Part shown: positions 1 through 6,210 of the stretch, one piece after another
Numbering within the stretch: the stretch's first letter is position 1
Layout: the number at the start of each line of letters is the position of its first letter
Notes under the pieces: generated by a model
What the model was told of the DNA's origin: nothing
Seen by the model: the letters and a program-made list of their open reading frames with translations, nothing else
The model's database searches: none
DNA from: Pseudomonadota bacterium
GTDB taxonomy: Bacteria > Pseudomonadota > Gammaproteobacteria > Steroidobacterales > Steroidobacteraceae
Length of the DNA: 7,922 nucleotides
Assembly (NCBI GenBank): GCA_003242495.1
Contig: QGUO01000152.1
Coordinates: 1-7,922 of the forward strand
Reading direction: 5' to 3'
Position numbers and translations under genes: made by a program

Positions 1-69
1 CCCTCCCCGCTCGTGCGCAGGAGGATGGGCAGGGCGCGACGTTCCCCCAGTGATCCGCGGACGGGTGCC

Positions 70-98
70 CCCCCGGCCGCCCGGGGGGCGGCCGGGGG
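70..98. repeat. 13-bp GC hairpin, possible terminator
   Basis: A perfect 13-base inverted repeat (left arm 70-82, right arm 86-98) with a 3-base GGG loop. It is made entirely of G and C. There is no T tract on either side, so it is not a canonical Rho-independent terminator. It could still end or protect the transcript of a gene lying left of the window, or simply insulate the small-membrane-gene cluster. Confidence 0.55.
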
Positions 99-243
99 CG
101 CCGCCTCTATGCGCATGCATGTCAGGGAATGACTGACGAGGTCTCGAGGAAATTCCGGGGCACCGACTGCGCCGGTCGAAGGACGGGCGTGAGGCGCCTC
201 GGCGAGGCCCGCGAGCCTGACTGTGTCACTTTTCCCGGCCCGA

Positions 244-267
244 TCTGTGCCTGGAATATGGCACAGA
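244..267. promoter_or_regulatory. 8-bp inverted repeat upstream of small membrane gene
   Basis: TCTGTGCC at 244-251 is mirrored perfectly by GGCACAGA at 260-267, around an 8-base AT-richer centre. The repeat lies about 50 bases before the start codon at 318, so it could be an operator or a leader hairpin for the downstream genes. The MocR regulator encoded at 747 is an obvious candidate ligand, but nothing in the sequence proves this. Confidence 0.35.
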
Positions 268-317
268 CAGCCACTACTCTACGAGTATCCACAGCTGGAC
301 CCGCGGAGCATCCGACG

Positions 318-536
318 ATGCGAATCGCCAAACCGCTATTACTGATCACCACGCCCGTGGGCGTGATTCTGGGCATCAACGAAGCCTTTCGCCTGGCCGG
401 CGGGCTCGCCTTCCTGATGATCGTCATGGTGTTGTTCATTACGCTCGCCATGACGGGCCTCGTCCTGACCATCCGCAAGGAGCGCCGCGAAGCGGAGCAA
501 GCCGCGCGCGGCGAAGCGCCCGAGGGACAATCATGA
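318..536 (+). CDS. Small membrane protein of unknown function (72 aa)
   Basis: I do not recognise a family. The ATG at 318 is preferred over the in-frame ATG at 129. It follows a GGAG (305-308) with 9-base spacing, and the protein turns hydrophobic straight after it, whereas the upstream extension is arginine/glycine-rich. The product has a weakly hydrophobic stretch at residues 5-21, a clear transmembrane helix at about 28-52, and a short charged tail (residues 53-72, KERREAEQ then Glu/Gly-rich) that is probably cytoplasmic by the positive-inside rule. Its stop codon overlaps the next start as ATGA, so the two small membrane proteins are translationally coupled and may act together. Confidence is good that it is a gene and low on function. 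Confidence 0.7.
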   Translation: MRIAKPLLLITTPVGVILGINEAFRLAGGLAFLMIVMVLFITLAMTGLVLTIRKERREAEQAARGEAPEGQS

Positions 537-724
537 AGGCGCTGATCGTGGCGACGCTGCTCGGCATCGTCGTATGCCTCGGCCACGCCCTGTTCGCCAT
601 GGTCTCCGGGTCGCGGGACAGCAAGCAGATGGTCAATGCGCTCACGTGGCGTGTCGCGCTGTCGGTGGCATTGTTCGTGATGCTGTTCGTGGGCTGGCAC
701 TTCGGATTGCTCGAGCCGCACTGA
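533..724 (+). CDS. Twin transmembrane protein, DUF2909-like (63 aa)
   Basis: A 63-residue protein with two transmembrane helices (about 2-24 and 40-58) joined by a short polar loop carrying SGSRDSKQMVNALTWR. That loop, followed by a second helix ending near WHFGLLEPH, matches my memory of the DUF2909 twin-transmembrane family, which is typically 60-70 residues and often sits in cytochrome c oxidase (cox/cta) gene clusters. No cox gene is visible here, so a role in respiratory-complex assembly is only a hint from family context. GAGGGA at 522-527 lies 5 bases before the start, inside the preceding gene. The ATGA overlap with that gene implies coupled translation. Confidence 0.75.
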   Translation: MKALIVATLLGIVVCLGHALFAMVSGSRDSKQMVNALTWRVALSVALFVMLFVGWHFGLLEPH

Positions 725-730
725 CGCGCC

Positions 731-742
731 GGGGACGTCCCC
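731..742. promoter_or_regulatory. 12-bp palindrome over the MocR ribosome-binding region
   Basis: GGGGACGTCCCC is a perfect 12-base palindrome ending 4 bases before the GTG start at 747. Its left half (GGGGA) is the only Shine-Dalgarno-like sequence in the 22-base gap, although its spacing of 11 bases is long. The site could be an operator half-site for autoregulation, or could pair and mask the ribosome-binding site. It may also be chance in GC-rich DNA. Confidence 0.3.
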
Positions 743-746
743 CGCC

Positions 747-2147
747 GTGACTCGCTATCACCATCTTGCGGAGGAACTTGCCGCGCTCATTACGCAGGGC
801 ACGCTGCAAGTCGGTGACCGGGTGCCCTCGGTGCGCAGCCTGGTGCGTCAGCGCGGCGTCAGCGCCGGCACGGCAATGCGCGCCTACGATGTGCTCGAGT
901 CGCGCGACCTGATCGAGGCCCGGCCGCGCTCGGGCTATTACGTGAGCGATCGCTGGCGACGCCAGGTGCCGCAGCCGCGTCGCTCGCGGCCGCCACGCAA
1001 GTCCACCAGCGTCGAAGTGAGCGAGCTGGTGTTCGAGATCCTCGAAGCCACTCGTCACCATCAGGCCGTGCCGCTCGGCTCGGCATTCCCGAGCCCGCAC
1101 CTGTTCCCCTGGGCGAAGCTGGCGCGGACGCTCGGCAGCAGCGCGCGGCACATGGATCCGTGGGTCACCGTCGAGAGCCTGCCGCCGGGCAGTGCGGAGC
1201 TGCGCAGGCAGATCGCACGGCGCTACCTGCTCTCGGGCGCGAGCGTGCAGACCGACGAAATCGTGATCACCTCCGGCGCGCTCGAGGCGCTGAACCTGGC
1301 GCTTGCCGTGCTGACCAAGCCCGGTGACATCGTCGCCATCGAATCCCCCACGTTCTACGCCTGCCTGCAGGCCATCGAGGCCGCCGGCCTGAAGGCGCTG
1401 GAGATTCCCACGCATCCCACGGAGGGCGTGGACATCGGCGCGCTGCGCCAGGCCATCGCCCGGCACGATATCCGGGCGTGCTGGTTCATGACCACGTTCC
1501 AGAATCCCTTGGGCGCGACCATGCCGGCCGAGGCCAAGCGCGAGCTGGTGCAGTTGCTCGCCGAGCATGACATCCCGCTCATCGAGGACGATGTGTATGC
1601 CGAGCTGTACTTCGGTGACGAACGGCCGCGTCCGGCGAAGAGCTATGACGCCAAGGGGCTGGTGCTCAATTGCGGCTCGTTCTCGAAATGCCTGGCGCCC
1701 GGCTATCGGCTGGGCTGGGTGGCGGCGGGGCGCTTCGTACGCGCGATCCAGCGCCGCAAGATCATGAGCAGCCTGGCCACCAGTATTCCGGTTCAGGAAG
1801 GCATCGCGTCGATGCTGCGGCACGATGGCTTCGACAGTCATCTCGCGACCCTGCGCGCCGCCTTGCAGAGGCAGCAGCAGGAAGTGGTGCGCTGTGTGAA
1901 GCGGCACTTCCCGGGCGAGTATCGCCTGGGCGTTCCGCAGGGCGGCTATTTCATCTGGGTCGAGCTGGAGGAGCAGGCCGATGCCATGCGCATCTACCGG
2001 GAGGCGCTGGCTGCGAACGTGAGCGTCGCGCCCGGCCCGATGTTCTCTGCGCGGCGCGCGTTCCGCAATTGCCTGCGCATCAATTGTGGACATCCGTTCA
2101 CGCCCGAGATCGAGCGCGCCATCGCGCTACTGGGGCGCTTGATCTAG
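747..2147 (+). CDS. MocR/PdxR-type GntR regulator with aminotransferase domain
   Basis: A 466-residue chimeric transcription factor of usual MocR size. Residues 1-70 form a GntR winged helix-turn-helix (VGDRVPSVRSLVRQRGVS followed by the wing RPRSGYYV). Residues about 100-466 are a fold-type-I PLP aminotransferase domain. Visible cofactor residues are Asn253 in FQNPLG, the acidic pair and tyrosine in EDDVYAELY (281-284), the Schiff-base lysine Lys314 in GSFSKCLAPGYRLGW, and the carboxylate-binding Arg444 in CLRINCG. The intact PLP site implies it senses PLP or an amino-compound adduct. The layout resembles YdcR-like members. It starts with GTG just after an in-frame stop, 22 bases after the small membrane gene, so it may be co-transcribed with that pair. 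Its target is unknown. A stand-alone aminotransferase is unlikely given the clear DNA-binding domain. Confidence 0.93.
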   Translation: MTRYHHLAEELAALITQGTLQVGDRVPSVRSLVRQRGVSAGTAMRAYDVLESRDLIEARPRSGYYVSDRWRRQVPQPRRSRPPRKSTSVEVSELVFEILEATRHHQAVPLGSAFPSPHLFPWAKLARTLGSSARHMDPWVTVESLPPGSAELRRQIARRYLLSGASVQTDEIVITSGALEALNLALAVLTKPGDIVAIESPTFYACLQAIEAAGLKALEIPTHPTEGVDIGALRQAIARHDIRACWFMTTFQNPLGATMPAEAKRELVQLLAEHDIPLIEDDVYAELYFGDERPRPAKSYDAKGLVLNCGSFSKCLAPGYRLGWVAAGRFVRAIQRRKIMSSLATSIPVQEGIASMLRHDGFDSHLATLRAALQRQQQEVVRCVKRHFPGEYRLGVPQGGYFIWVELEEQADAMRIYREALAANVSVAPGPMFSARRAFRNCLRINCGHPFTPEIERAIALLGRLI

Positions 2148-2253
2148 CGCCGGTCGGGCGCGTGCCCGGGCGCGCCGGCCTCCGCTCACCTCGTTCCGGC
2201 CCTGGGATATGATCGGGCTCGCGCGATGTTCGCAGCCCGAGGGGGGACGGAAA
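2148..2253 (+). promoter_or_regulatory. Intergenic region, possible weak promoter
   Basis: This 106-base gap separates the MocR gene from the secreted-protein gene. TATGAT at 2208-2213 is a fair -10 element (5 of 6), with a poor -35 (CTCACC, 2185-2190) at 17-base spacing. Upstream, GC-rich self-complementary sequence (GCCGG near 2149 and CCGGC near 2175, with GCCCGGGC between) might fold and end the MocR transcript, but it lacks a T tract. All of this is tentative. Confidence 0.25.
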
Positions 2254-3249
2254 ATGGTGAAGCGAATGGCGGGACCCGCCGTGGGGTTGCTGCTCGTGGC
2301 CATGGCACCGGCGGCCGTCGAGGCGCAGGCGCCCGGCACGTGCGACAAGGCTTGCCTGGAGCGTATCGGCGATCAGTATCGCGCCGCTTACGTCAAACAC
2401 GATCCCAGCCTCGCGCCCATTGCGCCCGATGTGCGCTTTGCCGAGAACAACGTCGAAATGCTGCGTTTTCCGGATGCGAGCTGGGATACGGTCACCGAAG
2501 AGGTCGGCCCGGCGCTCACCTTGTCCGACCCCCAGACCGGTCAGGTCGGCATCTACACGGCCATCATGCAGAATGACGTGCCCGGCTTCCTCGCCATCCG
2601 CCTGAAGGTCGAGGATCGGCGGATCGTCGAGATCGAGCACATCCTGTCCACGCGCCGCAACCTGAGCTCACCGCCCACGCCGATCGGCGATGTGCGCGAA
2701 TACAAGCACGATCCGGACCTCGACCGGGTGGTGCCGCCTGCCGAGCGGCTGCCGCGCGAGCGACTGATCGCGCATGCGAACGGCTACTTCGCCACGCTCG
2801 AGAACAACACCGGCGAAATTCGCGGCACGCGCTTCGCACCGGACGCCATGCGCCATGAGAACGGCCTGCGCTTCACCGAGATCGAGCAAGGCTTCAAGAG
2901 CGGGCGCTACCGGTTCAACAACCGGGTGCGTGACCGCGATTTCTTCCTGGTGGACGAGGAACGCCAGGTCGTGATGGCGCGCGGCTTCATCGACCACAAG
3001 GGCGTGCTCGATGAATACGAGCTGACCGACGGGACCAGGACGCGCTCGGTGTTTCGCGAGCCGCATACCTGGTCGTTCCTGGAAATGTTCAAGATCCGCA
3101 ACGATATGATCACGGGCGTGGTGGCAACCTTCATCGGGGCGCCGTACTACATCCGCTCGCCGTTCACCAAGACGCCCGACCCGGTATACGACGCGCACAA
3201 GGGGGAGAGCGGGCCCTACGGGGAGCCGGCCACCTCGCAGCTGCACTGA
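2254..3249 (+). CDS. Secreted protein with two NTF2/SnoaL-like halves (DUF8021-like)
   Basis: A 331-residue exported protein. I chose the ATG at 2254 over an in-frame ATG at 2209 because a GGGGGA-type ribosome site (2241-2247) precedes it and because it gives a proper signal peptide: Lys/Arg, then a hydrophobic core at residues 8-22, with likely cleavage near AVEA-QAPG (residue 24). The mature start carries a CDKAC cysteine pair (Cys30, Cys34). The segment at 35-135 (YRAAYVKHDPSLAPIAPDVRF, then DPQTGQVGIYTAI and LAIRLKVEDRRIVEIE) resembles NTF2-like proteins of the DUF8021 type. The segment at about 165-297 looks like a second copy (NGYFATLENNTGEIRGTRFAPDAMRHENG). No catalytic residue can be assigned. 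It converges with the ligABM operon and is not part of it, so any aromatic role is speculation. Confidence 0.72.
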   Translation: MVKRMAGPAVGLLLVAMAPAAVEAQAPGTCDKACLERIGDQYRAAYVKHDPSLAPIAPDVRFAENNVEMLRFPDASWDTVTEEVGPALTLSDPQTGQVGIYTAIMQNDVPGFLAIRLKVEDRRIVEIEHILSTRRNLSSPPTPIGDVREYKHDPDLDRVVPPAERLPRERLIAHANGYFATLENNTGEIRGTRFAPDAMRHENGLRFTEIEQGFKSGRYRFNNRVRDRDFFLVDEERQVVMARGFIDHKGVLDEYELTDGTRTRSVFREPHTWSFLEMFKIRNDMITGVVATFIGAPYYIRSPFTKTPDPVYDAHKGESGPYGEPATSQLH

Positions 3250-3295
3250 GCGCTGGCCGGGGCAGTCCGCGCCTCGGCGAGCGCCGAAAAGATCC

Positions 3296-3325
3296 AAAAA
3301 AAGCGGCGGCATCGCTGCCGCCGCT
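3296..3325 (-). terminator. Rho-independent terminator of ligABM
   Basis: A perfect 10-base stem (AGCGGCGGCA at 3302-3311, TGCCGCCGCT at 3316-3325) with a TCGC tetraloop. On the minus strand it is followed directly by a run of seven T (3302 to 3296). It lies 29 bases after the ligM stop codon. For the convergent plus-strand gene the downstream sequence (CTCTTGCG) has no T run, so it would stop that transcript only weakly. Confidence 0.88.
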
Positions 3326-3354
3326 CTCTTGCGCTCAGGCTCGAGCGTCGCGGG

Positions 3355-4752
3355 TCACGACTGACGCGTGCGCCAGCCTTCCGCGTAGTTCTCGCGGGCG
3401 TCGCGGGCATAGGGCACCGGCGAGACCTTGACGCGCACCTCGAGCTGCGTGTGGCGCTCGACGGTGGGCTTGCTGGTGCCGCCGTTCTCCTCGCCCCAGG
3501 TCAGGGTCAGGACGTCGCCGATGTTGATGTCCGGATCGACGATGCCCAGCGACAGCGCAGTGCGCTCGTTGAAGCTGTAGCCGCCGAACATCGAGAAGCC
3601 GACCACCTTGTCGCCCATCGACACCTTGTCGAAGGTCGCCGAGCCGTAGTTCGAGTTCGGCAGGTCGAAGAACTTGTAGTTCTCGCCACCCGGAATGAAC
3701 AGCGAGGCGAAGATCTTGGCCATGTCCTCGTGGTGCCACGCGAAGGTGACCTTCTTGCGATGCGGCTTGTCGGCCATCTTCTCCAGGGCCTCGCGGCCGA
3801 TGAAGTCATGGTCGAACTTCACGAACGGACCGTAGCCGAGCTCGTACGGCGTGGTGTAGTAGTCCTCGATGTTGTCGGAGACGAAGCTGCCGGAGATCGA
3901 GCAGGTCGCCTCATAGCTGTCCGCCGGGAGCCACTCGCGATACTTCTTCATGCTCTCGCCGGTGTACACGGCGGGCAGCGGCGAGGGGATCCAGCCCGAC
4001 TCGAGCGTGTTGCTCGAGTAGGCGCGGGCGCCGACCTGCACCAGCCCGAAGTCCTTGCCGGCCTCCAGAATGGCCTCGCGGATCTCGTCGTACTCCTCGT
4101 ACGGACCCCAGATCTCCAGACCCGGCGCACCGGCCATGCCGTGGCGCAGGGCGCGCACCTTGCGGCCCTTGATGTTGATGTAGTCGACGTTGAAGAACTT
4201 CACGTCCGGGATCGGGCCGCCGTTCAGCTTGTCGAGGATCTGCTTGGCGTTCGGACCCTGGATCTGATACCGGTAGTGGCGGCGGGTGACGGCTTTGCCG
4301 CGCGGATGCGAGGGCGAGCGGTCGTCACGGATGTAGTCGACCTTGAAGTCGCCGGTTTCGGCGTGGAACTGCATCCAGTTCACCGTGGGCGCGCGGCCGA
4401 CGAACAGCAGCTCGTCCTTGTCGAGATAGAACAGGATGCCGTCGCCGATGACGTAGCCGTCATAGCTCACCGGCACCATCTGCTTGGCCTTGTTGGGCGT
4501 GAAGTTGTTGAAGCTGTTGATGGTGAGGTAGGAGCAGAACTTCAGCGCATCCGGGCCCTTGATGGTCATCTCGGCCATGTGGTGCGTCTGGTCGAACAGC
4601 ACCGCGGTCTCGCGCCAGCCGCGCTGCTCGTCGCGCCAGTTGCTGAACTCGCTCGGGACCACGGGGTATACGTAGGCGCCGATCTGCGAGTTACGCAGCA
4701 TGTTCACCGGATTACCGGCGGCTTTGAGGATGGATTCTAGATTTTGAGCCAT
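3355..4752 (-). CDS. ligM: Tetrahydrofolate-dependent vanillate/3-O-methylgallate O-demethylase (LigM-like)
   Basis: A 465-residue GcvT-fold methyltransferase, close to the 471 residues of Sphingobium SYK-6 LigM. The family moves the aryl methoxy methyl group to tetrahydrofolate, giving protocatechuate from vanillate or gallate from 3-O-methylgallate, plus 5-methyl-THF, in the cytoplasm. Family signatures run the full length: NVYP-like YVYPVVPSEFSNWRDEQR (28-45), LFDQTHHM (52-59), YVIGDGILFYL (100-110), VGRAP (118-122), LRHGMAGAPG (202-211), RAYSSNTLESGW (243-254), VKFDHDFIGREALEKM (311-326). His58, Arg120, Tyr245 and Trp254 align, at a constant offset of 2, with the LigM residues I recall as active-site (His60, Arg122, Tyr247, Trp256). 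The start at 4752 has GAGGA about 8 bases upstream; an in-frame extension to 4839 is arginine-rich and unconserved. The alternative substrate is syringate (DesA-like). It is the last gene of the operon, 120 bases after ligB. Confidence 0.9.
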   Translation of the reverse strand: MAQNLESILKAAGNPVNMLRNSQIGAYVYPVVPSEFSNWRDEQRGWRETAVLFDQTHHMAEMTIKGPDALKFCSYLTINSFNNFTPNKAKQMVPVSYDGYVIGDGILFYLDKDELLFVGRAPTVNWMQFHAETGDFKVDYIRDDRSPSHPRGKAVTRRHYRYQIQGPNAKQILDKLNGGPIPDVKFFNVDYINIKGRKVRALRHGMAGAPGLEIWGPYEEYDEIREAILEAGKDFGLVQVGARAYSSNTLESGWIPSPLPAVYTGESMKKYREWLPADSYEATCSISGSFVSDNIEDYYTTPYELGYGPFVKFDHDFIGREALEKMADKPHRKKVTFAWHHEDMAKIFASLFIPGGENYKFFDLPNSNYGSATFDKVSMGDKVVGFSMFGGYSFNERTALSLGIVDPDINIGDVLTLTWGEENGGTSKPTVERHTQLEVRVKVSPVPYARDARENYAEGWRTRQS

Positions 4753-4814
4753 GACTGCTGTTCCTCGTCTGGTTTGTGCGGTTTCAATGCCGCTGAATGT
4801 CGAACTTCGCTGGT

Positions 4815-4848
4815 GTGCCCTCCGGGCACGGCCAGGCACCTTCCTGGC
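4815..4848. repeat. Tandem hairpins in the ligB-ligM gap
   Basis: Two adjacent perfect stems lie in the 120-base gap: GTGCCC/GGGCAC with a 3-base loop (4815-4829), and GCCAGG/CCTGGC with a 6-base loop (4831-4848). In the minus-strand transcript they lie just after the ligB stop and about 60 bases before the ligM start. No T run follows, so full termination is unlikely. They could pause transcription, partly attenuate it, or protect the ligAB part of the mRNA from 3' decay, which would set a different LigAB to LigM ratio. Confidence 0.5.
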
Positions 4849-4872
4849 GCGTCGATGCAGCGCCGCGTCCCC

Positions 4873-5766
4873 TCAGGCCGCAGCGCTCCTGGGCACAGCG
4901 TCGTCGGTGACGCTGCGTTCCCCCGTCTCTTCGGGCACCAGCACCACGTGGCCTACCGCCGTGTTGGATGCCGGTACGTGATAGAAGCGATACAGCTCGC
5001 GCACGCGCGGGCCGAGCGCGCCGCGCATGGTGAGCCACATGATGAGCTCCATGCCTTCCGAGCCTGCCTCGCGTATGTATTCCTCATGCGGCATGACGCG
5101 CAGCGCGTCGGGCGCCTCGCTCAGCCGATCGAGGAACAGGGTGTCGAACTCCCGGTTGATGAGCCCGGCGCGGCTGCCCGCGAGCTGATGGCTCATGCCG
5201 CCAGTGCCCCAGACCTGGACGTTGAGGTCCTCGGGAAAGGTGGCCACGGCGCGGGCGATGGCTTCGCCGAGCCGGTAGCAGCGGTTCGCCGTGGGGGCGG
5301 GATATTGTATGACGTTGACCGCCAACGGGATCACCCGGACCGGCCAGGCCGTGGGTTGCCCGAACATCAGCGACAGCGGCACGGTCAGGCCGTGATCGAC
5401 ATCCATGCGATCCATCAGGGTGAGGTCGAACTCCTCGAGAATCACGCTCTGGGCGATGTGCCAGGCAAGCTCGGGATGGCCGATGACCTCCGGCACCTGC
5501 CGTGGGCCCCAGCCCTCGTCCGCCGGTGCGAAGCTGTCGGCACAGCCGATGGCGAACGTGGGGACGAAATCGAGCGAGAACGCCGACGCATGATCGTTGT
5601 AGACCAGGATGATCACGTCGGGCCGCTCGGCGGCGATCCAGCGCTGCGACCATTCGTAGCCGGCGAAAATCGGTCGCCACTCCGGCTGGTGCGTGCGGCC
5701 GCGGTCGAGGGCCGCGCCGATGGCCGGCACATGGCTGGAGCCGACCCCTGCAGTGATGCGCGCCAT
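4873..5766 (-). CDS. ligB: Protocatechuate 4,5-dioxygenase beta (catalytic) subunit
   Basis: A 297-residue class III extradiol dioxygenase subunit (SYK-6 LigB has 302). With LigA it inserts both oxygen atoms of O2 across the 4,5 bond of protocatechuate, giving 4-carboxy-2-hydroxymuconate-6-semialdehyde. The Fe(II) ligands are all visible: His12 in GVGSSHVP, His59 in VYNDHASAF, and Glu240 in AGSEGMEL. The catalytic base is His193 in GTGGMSHQL. The last three match LigB His61, Glu242 and His195 at a constant offset of 2. DEGWGPRQVPEV (83-94), DVDHGLTVPLS (122-132) and FYHVPASNTA (261-270) are further family blocks. The ATG at 5766 gives the conserved MARITAGV start and shares one base with the ligA stop (TGATG), so translation is coupled. 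Gallate or 3-O-methylgallate could also be the substrate, but those enzymes (DesB, DesZ) are usually fused single chains. Confidence 0.95.
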   Translation of the reverse strand: MARITAGVGSSHVPAIGAALDRGRTHQPEWRPIFAGYEWSQRWIAAERPDVIILVYNDHASAFSLDFVPTFAIGCADSFAPADEGWGPRQVPEVIGHPELAWHIAQSVILEEFDLTLMDRMDVDHGLTVPLSLMFGQPTAWPVRVIPLAVNVIQYPAPTANRCYRLGEAIARAVATFPEDLNVQVWGTGGMSHQLAGSRAGLINREFDTLFLDRLSEAPDALRVMPHEEYIREAGSEGMELIMWLTMRGALGPRVRELYRFYHVPASNTAVGHVVLVPEETGERSVTDDAVPRSAAA

Positions 5767-6149
5767 CAGAAGCGGCCCGAAATCGACCGGAGGCCCTCGG
5801 GGCTGCGCCCGCCCGCGCGCATCATCGCGCCGTACTCCTCGGGCGTCTGCCCGGCGAGGGAGGCGGCGACCGACTGCGTGCTGCGCCCGTCCACGGCCGC
5901 GACCTTCAAGACAAAGAAAATGTTGCCGCCCTCTTCGAGCATGGCTGCGAAGTCGCGCTCGAGCACTGCCCGTTTCTGCGCTTCGGTCATCGGCCACTCA
6001 TCGAGATAGGCGCGCTCGTCGGCCAGGAAGCGGGCGCGGTTCTCCGGTTTCATCAAGGACATGCAAAAGCGGTTCAAGTGACGGCCACGCCGGGCGCGCT
6101 CGCCCGTGAACACCACGGTGCCCGGAATGTCATCGAAGGCGTTCGTCAT
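5766..6149 (-). CDS. ligA: Protocatechuate 4,5-dioxygenase alpha (small) subunit
   Basis: A 127-residue small subunit that packs on LigB and helps close the active site (SYK-6 LigA has 139). It matches the family along its length: FDDIPGTVVFTGERARRG (5-22), LNRFCMSLMKPENRARF (24-40), ADERAYLDEW (42-51), EEGGN (71-75), and the C-terminal GGRSPEGLRSISGRF. It lacks about a dozen N-terminal residues of the SYK-6 protein. I chose the ATG at 6149: AGGGG lies about 6 bases upstream, and the possible extension to 6200 (Pro/Gly-rich) does not look like LigA. It is the first gene of the operon, and its stop overlaps the ligB start by one base. Expression is probably controlled by the divergent LysR protein through the palindromes between 6211 and 6284. 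Confidence 0.95.
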   Translation of the reverse strand: MTNAFDDIPGTVVFTGERARRGRHLNRFCMSLMKPENRARFLADERAYLDEWPMTEAQKRAVLERDFAAMLEEGGNIFFVLKVAAVDGRSTQSVAASLAGQTPEEYGAMMRAGGRSPEGLRSISGRF

Positions 6150-6210
6150 GACGACCCCTAAATAAGGCGGCCCTTGGCCGGCTGTGCCGGCGCAAGGCAT
6201 GAGACTGAAG

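Larger units (their letters stand above)
1..317. other. Non-coding left flank with two inverted repeats
   Basis: I see no convincing gene here. A reading frame upstream of 318 stays open back to 129, but its translation is arginine- and glycine-rich and unlike a protein. The stretch holds a very strong GC hairpin (70-98) and a perfect 8-base inverted repeat (244-267), both listed separately. It most likely contains the end of an upstream transcript and the promoter of the small membrane gene at 318. I could not pick out a good sigma-70 promoter. Confidence 0.5.

Noticed and set aside
129..317. N-terminal extension of the 72-residue membrane protein to the ATG at 129
   Set aside because: The added 63 residues are Arg/Gly/Thr-rich and not hydrophobic, and the ATG at 318 has a ribosome-binding site and starts the membrane protein cleanly.
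642..2093. Long minus-strand open frame (483 codons) opposite the MocR gene
   Set aside because: Its translation is rich in Arg, His, Ala and Gln with no domain. It mirrors a gene with strong family motifs and is an antisense shadow typical of GC-rich DNA.
3451..4740. Long plus-strand open frame opposite ligM
   Set aside because: Val/Asp/Gly/Arg-rich low-complexity translation with no motif. The minus-strand frame is a full-length LigM homologue.
4753..4839. Longer LigM start at 4839
   Set aside because: The 29 extra residues are Arg/Thr-rich. The GAGGA site and the family-typical MAQNLESIL start support 4752.
4744..6009. Plus-strand open frame of 421 codons opposite ligB and ligA
   Set aside because: No recognisable domain; it spans two well-supported minus-strand genes and the gap after ligB.
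6150..6200. Longer LigA start at 6200
   Set aside because: The 17 extra residues (Pro/Gly-rich) do not match LigA N-termini, and the ATG at 6149 has an AGGGG site in front.
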